NCBI GenBank assembly: GCA_905221605.1
Contig: CAJNDS010000835.1
Coordinates: forward strand, 374,001-434,000
DNA length: 60,000 bases
Direction: 5' to 3'
Origin: Symbiodinium natans
Taxonomy: Eukaryota; Sar; Dinophyceae; Suessiales; Symbiodiniaceae
In this document: positions 45,201-53,800 of the stretch, piece by piece
How the letters are laid out: the number at the start of each line of letters is the position of its first letter
Position numbering within the stretch: the first letter of the stretch is position 1
Program-made: the position numbers and the translations under genes
The notes under the pieces: generated by a model
What the model saw: only the letters and a program-made list of their open reading frames with translations
Told to the model about the DNA's origin: nothing
Databases searched by the model: none

Positions 45201-46110
45201 ATAGCTTGAGGTATTTACGGGTTTGGGTGGCCTCTTCCTTTGTTCTTATTCGGCTTGCGTGGTCATCCTACCCAGAAGGCCAGTCGTTCGGGTCAAGCGT
45301 GTGAATCTCCAGCTCCAGGCCGGTTCTTTCTCAAGTGCCCGGCGGGCGCCTGCCTACGCTTCTTCGAATGGCTGGACGAGCCCCCCAGGCCTTCTCATGG
45401 TTCTTCGGGTTTGCCCCCTAACCCTAACCCTAACCCTAACCCTAACCCTAACCCTAACCCTAACCCTAACCCTAACCCTAACCCTAACCCTAACCCTAGG
45501 CAGGCTGGCCGTATCTGGAGGGACGGGACGGACCCCCGCGAAAGAAAGAGAGAGAGAGAGAGAGGGGTTTCACGGAAGGTAGGGGGGTGATCTTAAAGCC
45601 CGCTCTGTTCCACGTGATGCCCTGAAAACGGGGGTGGGCCAACCCCGCATGCTCCCAAACAAGGAAAGGAAGAAAGAATGACACATAGAGAAAGGGAGAA
45701 AGCGAAGAAAGAAAAAAATAGAGAAAGAAAGGAAGGAAGGAAGGAAAGAAAGAAATAACGAACAAAAACGAAAGAAATAAAGAAAGACAGAAAGAAAGAG
45801 AGGCACATAGAGAGAAAGAGAGAAAGCAAGAACGACGGAAAGGAATAAGCAACACATCGAAAGAAAGAAATCAAGAACAGATGATGAGCGAAAGAAAAGA
45901 AAGAACAAAGAAAGAACAGCACAAAGAAAGACAAATAGAAAGAAAGAGAGAAAGCCATAACGAATGACATATGTCAATAGAGAAATAGCGAAAGAAAGCA
46001 AAAGCGAACGAAATAAACAAATCACTAAAGAAAGAAATAAAGACAAATAGAGAGAAAGGGAACGCAAGAAAGCAGAGAGAGAGAGAAAGAGAGACAGAGA
46101 TAGAGAGAGA

Positions 46111-46157
<47 letters not shown>

Positions 46158-46190
46158 AGACAGAGATAGAGAGAGAGAGAGAGAGACAGG

Positions 46191-46224
<34 letters not shown>

Positions 46225-46955
46225 GAGAGAGGGAAGGGAGGGGGATGGAAAGAGGGATGGAAAGAGGGATATGGAGGGGTCCATCATGCCACGGAAAAAG
46301 GAAACTTCTCCCCTGGAGGTGCACGTGTTTTCCTGCTTTCAAGCACAAGCGAAGCCCAGCGAACGAAAGAAAGGGAGGTGAAGGGGGAGAGCACGCACGG
46401 GGTGCCCAGACCTGCTGAGTGCCGGGGTACTGATGCACACCCAGAGGGAAACCTAAACCCTGAGACCCGATTCTGAGGTCTGAACCGCGTAAGCCCCCTG
46501 AAAACCCCAAGGTTTCAGGAGCCCTAAGCCCGTAATGAGCCCCGACCCCTCAGGAAGTGGCCAAAGAATCCGAACCCTTCCTGGACTCGCCGCGCCAGCG
46601 CACCGCCGGCGCCGAGCGGCCACGCGGCTGCGGCTTCGGGTGAAGGCTTTAGGGGTTTGGGGTTTAAGGGTTTAGGGTTTAGGGGTTTAGGGGTGGGGTG
46701 GCCGAAATGGCAGGCAATAGCATCTGCATGGTATGACTACGGTCAGCGGTGCCAAAGCAGAAGGGGAAGCCTGTCCCTGTTGGGTGTGGGGTCTAAATTT
46801 GTTCCTGGGAAGAGAGAGTAGCGGGACGGTCGGATCGCCGGGATGTGGATTTCAAGAGCCAGACTCTTGTTGGTGCGGCTAACCGAGGACATGCGAAAGA
46901 TTGCGTGGGCATTTTGGCTGAACTTGCCCAAGGGTCTGCTCATAATATGTATATA

Positions 46956-46988
<33 letters not shown>

Positions 46989-48104
46989 TCTTTTTTGTAT
47001 CAGTACACACATGCCTCAGCCCCTCAGCGCCTACTCCCCCCCCCCCCCCCCCCCACACCAGCAACCCCTACAACAAGGAGTCCCAGAAGCCCAAACACCC
47101 TTCGAAGTCCCAGGAGCCGTCCGATCAGCCCTAGAGGCCACTGAAAGCTCCTAAACCCTAAACCTTAAACCCGAAACCCTAACCCCTAAACCCTAAACCC
47201 TAAACCCGTAAAAACCAGCTGGTAAGAAGTATCGATGCCATCCCACCCTCGAGCTCCTAAACCCCCTAGACAGTCCAAACCCCTCCGCAGCCGCAGCCCA
47301 TGGCCGCGAACAGAGATGGGCTCAAGGGCAGTGAGGTTTGTGGCAAACATGGCTTTTCAGAAGTAGCTGGGCAGTTCTCAACATTTGGGTTCGTTTGCCT
47401 CTCTTTGGGCATTCTAAGCGGAAGATCAGATTTTCGGAAAACCACCTTAAGCCCAGCTGTTGTCTGCCGTCGCAGGGTTCAGGGTTTTCTCTTGGGTTTG
47501 ACACCTACATAGGATTTAACCCAGCTTAGTGGCCTCGAGGCCAGGAGGGTTTTTGGGTTCCAGAACACAGGGGTTTTAGGGCTCACGAGCGCTCAGGGTC
47601 AATGGCTGCGCAAACATCAGCCACCCCCCCCGAAGCCCTAAATCCTAGCTAAGCCCCCCCCCCCCCCCCTCCCTTCTCATCGCAGTCTTGCGAGAGCCAT
47701 TTGAATCGCCCCCGTGGTCGGCAGCGACTCGGCCCATGCGGTGACTGCCTGGATGTGCCTACCGATGCTCAGCAGGCTCTTGGGAGATTTTATGTCGTGT
47801 TCCCTTCTTGTGTCTAAGGGGCTTTCATTGTCATACTTACCTCAAACTCCAAGCCCTAGAATGATGTGCCTCCCTTCTTGTGTCCAAGGGGTTCATACTT
47901 ACCCTCAACTCCCAAATCCTAAAATGATGTGCTTCCCTTCTTGTGTCTAAAGGGTTCATACATACCCTCAATTCCCAAACCCCAAAGACAATGAAACCCT
48001 AAACCCTAAGCGAATCTTCTTCAGGGGCTTCTTCAAGAATGGGCCCCCGCCGAGGATGAGCCTCAGTAAGATGAGCTTCGTCCGAACGCTGTCCATCACT
48101 TTTG
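38931..48104 (+). CDS. protein with three tandem GRF zinc fingers and ankyrin-like segment
   Basis: Exons: 38931-39002, 39271-39360, 41242-41334, 41814-41902, 42833-42923, 43696-43726, 44136-44224, 44763-44825, 45047-45071, 45319-45388, 46859-46931, 47291-47335, 47686-47783, 48025-48104 (about 330 residues, both ends open). Each GRF finger (a Cys/His zinc-binding motif found in topoisomerase III and NEIL3, binding single-stranded DNA) is split over exons. Finger 1: CHCG...VKWGANAGKEYY|RCC..EAEHCDFFVW. Finger 2: RCRCEPPQ|LEVKKEGPNQG|KRFFKCPKPRDHQCSYFEWL. Finger 3: LCMCGQHPGRSQ|VQKEGPNKG|RFFLKCP..CLRFFEWL. The N-terminal part is basic then acidic. The exon at 46859 (SQTLVGAANRGHAKDCVGIL) resembles one ankyrin repeat. 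A role in nucleic-acid binding is inferred. The chain is in phase from 38931 to 45388 and from 47291 to 48104; the 46931-47291 join is unsure. Confidence 0.72.
41335..41813 (+). repeat. intron with inverted telomere-type arrays at both ends
   Basis: It starts GCCTAAACTCCCGTTTAGGG, continues with TTTAGGG units to 41385 and again at 41498-41566, and ends with CCCTAAA and CCCTATAAA units running into the CTACAG acceptor at 41813. The two halves could pair. Confidence 0.7.
41903..42832 (+). repeat. 930-bp intron with TTTAGGG-type start, CCCTAAA end and nested repeats
   Basis: GC donor followed by GGGGTTTAGGG-type units (41920-42042); (GA)n at 42173-42275; dispersed repeat R1 copy 2 at 42277-42515; and a (CCCTAAA)9 array (42761-42828) ending CCCTGTGAG at the acceptor. 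It interrupts the first GRF finger between KEYY and CC. Confidence 0.7.
42277..42515 (+). repeat. dispersed repeat R1, copy 2
   Basis: It shares the blocks listed for 16690-16905 in the same order and ends in the same GAAA tract, followed by GAGA. Confidence 0.55.
42952..43000 (+). repeat. TTTAGGG array just after a GRF exon
   Basis: It starts 28 bp after the GT donor at 42924 and is opposite in orientation to the CCCTAAA array that precedes the same exon, so the exon 42833-42923 sits between inverted arrays. Confidence 0.85.
43099..43378. mobile_element. foldback MITE with about 70-bp terminal inverted repeats
   Basis: The left arm (43099-43167, GTTAGTTCGTGCATGGTTTG ... TGTGTCACTAATC) is the near-perfect complement of the right arm (43309-43378). 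The 140-bp centre shows no protein domain. It lies in the intron between the exons 42833-42923 and 43696-43726 of the GRF gene. Confidence 0.8.
44229..44341 (+). mobile_element. TIR element copy E, starting at a 5' splice site
   Basis: TGTTATGTTCCCCGGAATAC opens the element four bases after the GT donor at 44225 of the GRF exon 44136-44224. Internal ACAGTCCCTAATACGG, TATAGTACCCCC and TATAATCCCTAT blocks match the other copies, and it ends GAAGATCCCAAG. Confidence 0.55.
44416..44475 (+). repeat. CCCTAAA array
   Basis: About eight units with CCTAAA and CCCTAAAT variants, inside the intron 44225-44762. Confidence 0.85.
45415..45497 (+). repeat. CCCTAA (TTAGGG-type) array
   Basis: Thirteen to fourteen perfect hexamers of the kind used as telomeres in animals and fungi, unlike the heptamers elsewhere in the window. 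It begins 26 bp after the end of the third GRF finger exon. Confidence 0.9.
45545..46262 (+). repeat. purine-rich GAAA/GA tract
   Basis: About 700 bp of GAAAG, GAGA and AGAAATA words. Minus-strand frames read as Ser/Leu/Phe-rich strings and are artefacts. Confidence 0.9.
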
Positions 48105-48200
48105 GTATGGCTCCCTGTTGCAGCTGCGAGCCTTATCTATGAAGAGCCAGGCTTATGGGTTTTGGGGTTTTGGGGTTTTGGGGTTTGGGGTTTTAGGGTT
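46653..48200 (+). repeat. scattered short telomere-type arrays in the 3' part of the GRF gene
   Basis: TTTAGGG at 46653-46692, CCCTAAA at 47154-47208 and TTTTGGGG/TTTAGGG at 48155-48200, all in introns or just beyond. An (AT)n run at 46948-46990 and a poly-C run at 47035-47053 are also present. Confidence 0.8.
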
Positions 48201-49279
48201 CCCGGCTGGCTTTCAAGAGGCCTGGATGCAAAAAGGGTTTTTGGAGTTTTTAGGGCTTAGCAAGAGCGAGGGTTTGAGGGTTTAGGCAAAAAGGGCGAGG
48301 ATCTCTCTAAACCTGTTGCAGAGAGGGTTCATTACATGGGGTCTCCGAAATTTGGTGTGCCCCTGTTTTGGCAGAGCCGAGCATGACATGCATTGTAGTG
48401 TATCTGGGGGTAGACTCGGGGTAACTCAAAATTGGGAAATGTCCGACAAGTAAGATGGCTTGGAATACATCGTGATACACATCTGTAGTAATATAAGAAA
48501 ACAACAATAAAACATAATAATATATCATTTTTTTTGTGGAAAGCGGCCCCGGGGAGGGGACCTGTAATCGTAAGGGGTCTTCGAACCCGACATTGCTATG
48601 GAAGCGTAGCAGACCGTAAAAGCGCATGTGTATGCGGTACCCCCAACCCCCCCGCCCACCCCAATGGTCGCACATTTCGTGTCGTTGCGAGCTTTGAGAG
48701 CAGCTGTTTTGGAGTTTCCAGGAAGAGCAAGGTGGCAACACGCTGCATGTGGTGCAACTTTCCAGCGAGGCCTGAGTTTCGCAAGCTTCATTGGCGGTTG
48801 AAGGTTTCCACTCTTGCTCTCGCTCGCGTGTTCTTGCGCGCTTCCTCCCTCTCTCTCTCTCTCCCTCCCTCCCTATACACTGACTGAAAGCCATGCTCAA
48901 ACCTTCAGCCTACGAGCTGCAGCTCAGAAACCCAGACCTCTCTGGAGCGGAGGCTTTGAGATTTGAGGAGGGCTCACTGCCAGGTCATCATTCCTCCTGC
49001 GCAGCAGCTGTCGGCTACTGACACCTTTGTGGCTGGGCACGCTAGAGGGCGTATAGGTGCCGCCAAGATGGAGTTCCAGGGCCCATGCTTTCAGGATCGG
49101 CAACGGCCCCCACACTATAGGGTGTCGACAACTTGCCTTTCGGACGAAGGGCCCAAAAAAAAAGCACTCTATGCGTGCCGGCTTTGGAGGTGTTTGTGGG
49201 AAGCCAGGCCGGTGAACATGACTCCTGAGCGTAAGCCCTAGAGGTCCTAAATCCTCTGAGCCCTGAACCCGATGATGAG
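48105..49279. other. region after the GRF gene with unclear exons
   Basis: TTTTGGGG/TTTAGGG words occur at 48155-48200. A segment 48722-48792 has an acceptor TTCCAG and two plausible frames (one reading TRCMWCNFPARPEFRKLHW), but neither could be fixed. A short (CT)n run is at 48848-48870. Confidence 0.3.
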
Positions 49280-49685
49280 GACGTGGCGGTTTCGCCCAAA
49301 GAGGCCCAAGACTGCCTCAGGCGCCGTCCACCGGAGGGGTTTAGAGGGAAGTTCGCAGGTTTCCAACCCAAAACTTCCAGCATTCCGCAAAATCCCCCCA
49401 AGGCTAAAGTCAAACGCCTAAACCCTAAGCCTTTCCACCCCAATCAACCTGGAGAGCGACTGCAGGCCGTCATGCATGGCTTGGTTCGTCCGAGCCGCGA
49501 CCCCCGAACCCCCATGTCATTAAAACACGTTTTTCTTTTTTACAAACCCTTTCAGCCCTACAAGCCTTGAAGCTCTACGTAAGCAGTGAAGCCTCCCAAC
49601 CAAAACATCTCTCAGCCCCTTACCCTCACAGGAGCCCTGTGAGTTCAAGGAGCCAGCACTCCATAAGCAGCCTTGGGATCACCAG
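49280..49685 (+). CDS. candidate exons, possibly the 3' part of the GRF gene
   Basis: 49280-49339 (DVAVSPKEAQDCLRRRPPEG) joins 49465-49503 (PSCMAWFVRAATP) in phase, and 49632-49685 (EPCEFKEPALHKQPWDHQ) is bounded by CTCACAG and GTGCCAGG. Each is short and protein-like, but no domain is seen and the link to the GRF gene is by position only. Confidence 0.35.
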
Positions 49686-49729
49686 GTGCCAGGAGGCCTG
49701 GAAGTCGCCCCGGCACCACCTCAGGCAAG

Positions 49730-49788
<59 letters not shown>

Positions 49789-50809
49789 CTATGTGTGTAT
49801 ATGTATCTGTGTATTTATGTATATTGTGAAGTCGACCAGCACTGGACTTGCACTAAACCAATGCAATCACAGCCCGGCCACGCTGTTTTACGACTTCGCG
49901 AGTTCAAGCACTTGTGCAGCTACGCCTGAGTGCGTCCGGTCGGACCGCACAGCAACCTAAGAGCTACTGTACGAAACTACCGTGCTCAAAGGCACAAGCT
50001 CGGTACTTGAGCCAAAACATTGGCATTGTTACGAATTGCAAAACTACACATGCAAAGGAAAACAACACGCTGCACTAGCACTAAGCAAGCACTCCATGCA
50101 TGCTTTGACCTGCTCACATTCGCCCCTCAGCCGAGGCTTCCGGCTCACCAAGAGCTCGTAGTACGTCAAGCACTTCAGCAACGCGGCAAATGGGGTAGGG
50201 CGAGGGTGTCGCGTGCGACCCTGGTAGAGCCCGCACATCATGAGCATTGGCATGCGGCTTCGGCGGCAGCCCGCACTACCAAACGGACGCACGACGACAG
50301 CAGCCCTCTACGACCCTAAACCACCCCAAGTCGCGAGCGCTCACCTTTGTGCAGGCAGGCGAGGCTCCAGAGTACTGGGCAGGTCTTTGTGCTGCTAGTG
50401 CAAAGCTATGGTACAAATGGTACACTGTACACACTACCGGCCCTAAGCTACGGCTACGGCTACTCACCTATCCAGAACTACCCTACGGGCTACCGGACTC
50501 AGCGAGAGCCGCGCACATTGCTTGTGCCGCAGCCAGTGCAACTCGCACGCGCTTCGGCGAGCGCACTGCCGCGACCAGGACACGGTCCGCAGCACCTGCA
50601 AAAGAGCTCCCTCGACAAGAGGGGCCACAGGCAGGGCGGAGAAGAAAAGTGCGGGGAATGCAAAATGGGCAGGCTTCCAACCTGCCGCGGCTTTTTCGCC
50701 CGCAGTCACGCAAAGAAAGTGCAAAAGGTTGGCGAAGCAGCGTGCCGTGCTGCAACGCCGGCTCTGATAATGCGTGGATACATACCACGCCGCGCCAACT
50801 GGCCGCAGC
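49686..50809. other. (CT)n microsatellite and 3' flank of the minus-strand cassette
   Basis: (CT)n at 49735-49780 runs into ATATATAT. The rest, up to the stop of the minus-strand frame at 50810, should contain its 3' untranslated part. I found no LTR-like direct repeat shared with 55560-56000 and no poly-A tail. Confidence 0.4.
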
Positions 50810-53800
50810 CTACTCGATACCCTGTGGAGCAGTGTTGGGGGCACGAGTGGCGTTGCCAGCAACGTTGGAGCTACTGGCTCGCTCCAACTGAGGGCGCTTC
50901 GCAACCGCCTCATCGAGGGAGAATGCCTCAGCCGACACCCTCTGGAAATCCTCGACGTAGGACTGCGCGACAGGGTGCGTCTTGGGGACCTCAAGCTTAA
51001 GCCCTGCTTCCGCATTGGCCTTGCTGCTTGTGGTAAAATTGAGGCTCCCAATCAGCACCACCGCGCCGTCAGGCCGCAGTAGGCAAAGGGCCTTGGCATG
51101 GTGCAGCCCTTGAATCCCGGTGCCTACCTTAGCCCCGCGGCCGTCGCGAGCATAGGCGTCGCGCAAGGATGTGCCGCAACCCACCTTCACCTCGGCACCT
51201 GCGGCCGCCAAGCGTTTCAACGCTTGCCACTGAAGCTTGGTGCGGTGGCATTGTCCCATGTCGGCGACAATCCGAACGCTTGCGCCCTTGCCAAGCGACG
51301 CTTCGATTGCCTCGATGCAGGATGGGCAATCTAAGCTGTAAGCCCGGATGTAGATCACATCCTCTGCTGCTCCGGAACCAAGCAGCGTTTGGGCGGCCTG
51401 AATGTATGGCCCGCCCGCAAGGAATTCCGCTTCTTTGACTGGAGAACTCCTAGCGGGGGCTGGGCCCTTGTTCCTCCGGCTTGGCGTGCGCGCCACAGTG
51501 GCAGTGGCGGCACGTTGCACGGAGCCGGAATGTGCGTGGGCTGCGCTCGCTCCATCTGCTGGGGCCGCGGCCAGGTCACGACCCGCGAGCCCCTGAAAGC
51601 AGGAGAGCCCGCGGCTCTTGGCCGCGAGTTGGGAGAAACACCCTTCACTGTTCCCCAAACCCAACACCACCTTACCCTTAGCTAGGGCATCGGAGGCGGT
51701 ACTCCGAATGGAGTCTGTGAGCGCAGGACCCGCGCCTCGCTGGGCCGCGTGCAAAAACCCTAAGGAACGAGCGGTGTCCATTGCGGCATCGCAATGCCCG
51801 CAGCGTCCTTCTGCCAGGTAAGCACGACAGCCACAGGCAGCTGTCTCCTCCTTGAGATGCACCCAAACCTTATGGGTCACCCCTTTCTTGGTGCTCGCGA
51901 CCTCAAACGTCGCTTCGGAGCCAAGGAGCTGAGACAGCCGCGCCTCAGGGGCCGCGGTGTTGCCATGTCGCAAATGCGCAATGCGATTGGCAACGGCACG
52001 ACTCACGTACCACAGAACAGCACCGCACAAGATCACTACCACGAGAGTGATGGCTGTTCCGGCGACCCACACGGTCCGCCTCGCCCCGTGACCGATTTCC
52101 TCGACCACGTCGGCCGAAATCGTTGCAACCGCGTGCATAGAGTCCTCGACAACATGCACAGCCCCGCGGTGCAACTGCAAGGCAATCGGCGCCGACGCTG
52201 CAGCCGCCAGGCCCCACCAGCCGTTGATGTTCCCGTTGAGGGCGTGCATCAACCGATTGAGGAGCCCGCGACCTAGGAAAAAGGGGGTCCGCGGCGGAAG
52301 CGGAACACTCGGCGGCGGCCGGGCCGACCCGCACGGGAAAGCTGGGACCCAGCTGGTGCTTGGGCGGGGTTGGAGCGCGGCAACAATGCCCGCGGCGAAA
52401 GCGCCCCAGGCGTACTTGCCCCTGCCCTTGGGCTTGCCCTTGGCATCGGACTTGCCCCTGCCCTTCGGCTTGCCCTGGCCCTTGCCACGGGCGTCTGCCC
52501 AAGCACCCCACGGGTCGCGGCCCTTGCCGTGCGTCGCCTCCTCGCGACGTCTCTTGCCGCCCCTCTTCTTGTGTTTGCTTCTAAGAAGAGGCTGGATCGT
52601 TTCCTGATCCATCGCGCGATTGGCCAGAAGGATCTCGTACTCCAGCTCATCTTGGCTGCTCTCGGAGCCCGAGTCCCTCTGTTCGCCGCGCCGCGGATCC
52701 GGGATCCCGCGGGACACGACCTCTGCCAAGCGGAGAGGTGTGCTGCACCTAAAGCACAACTGCCTGAATGAAAGGTTCCATTCATAGCAGTTAGGGCACT
52801 GCCACCCTGCTATGCGGAGCGCTTCGCTGATGTGATCATCGCGCTCCGCCTTCTCCGCCTGGCGCCGCTCCCGCTTCTTGGCGCGCTCGGCCGCCTGCGC
52901 CTCCTCGGCCGCCTGGAGGGCTTCAGCGAGTTCCTCATCGCTGAGGAGCCTCGCGGCATCTGCCCGCGCTTGTTGGTCTTCAAGCTCTTCGGCAGAAAAC
53001 CTCCGCCGCCATTGCTCCGGCGCGGTTTGGGGATCCACCTCCCACCACCCGATGTCGATCCCATTGATCCATCGGCCGTCGCACGGGGCGCCCGCATTCG
53101 GGCCGCCCGCGTGCGTGGTGAGGCACTGGTCCTCGGTCACCGGGTTAATGGCTTCGCAGAAGAAGCACCGCCAGCTGCCGTAGGGGTAAAAGCGGCCTTC
53201 GACGTAGGCTCGGTTGGCTGGGAGGGCGACCTCGTCCGCCTCATCCGCGGTGGCAGCCTCCATCTCAACCGAGACCTCCTCGTCCTTGACGACCTCCGTC
53301 TCCTCCTCCTGTTCCTCCTTGACCAGGGGCTCTTCCTCCTCCCGGCCAACCTTGAGGTGGGACTCAGTGCGAACCTCGGCGCGCATCAAAATGACGTCAA
53401 GGCTATCCGCGGCTGGGTCGCCCGCGAAGAAGGAGTCGATCTCCTTGGCATGGAGATCGTCGAGAGGCGTCACCAGGTCCGGCGAGTAATCTCGCTTGGA
53501 GCGACGCTCGGCCAGGCGTCGCTGGACGTCGCCCTTCGGCGGCTCGAGGGCCCGCCCGCGCGGAGCGGCCTTCCGCGGAGGCTCGGGCACGGCCTCCTCC
53601 GTGGGCTCGCTCTTGGGCGTGGACCCTCCATCGCTTCCCTCTGGAGCACCAGGGGGGTCCAGCTCGGGGTCGTCGCGAAGCCACCCCGGCGGATGGCTAC
53701 CACCATAGATGTGGTGCGATCCATCCTCAAGCTGGATTCGGTCCCCTCGCCTCAGGAGCGGGACTCTCGAGTGATCGTACCCGTTGGCTTTGTGGTACCT

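Noticed and set aside
45496-46510. Long minus-strand frames rich in Ser, Leu and Phe that mimic membrane proteins
   Set aside because: They translate a GAAA/GA purine tract.
50004-50020. Second spliced-leader relic on the minus strand (CTTGAGCCAAAA)
   Set aside because: Only 12 bases match before an ATTGGC mismatch, which is too short to support alone.
50247-50891. Plus-strand frame of 214 codons downstream of the cassette
   Set aside because: No domain, overlaps other open frames on both strands in GC-rich sequence, and no exon-like boundaries.
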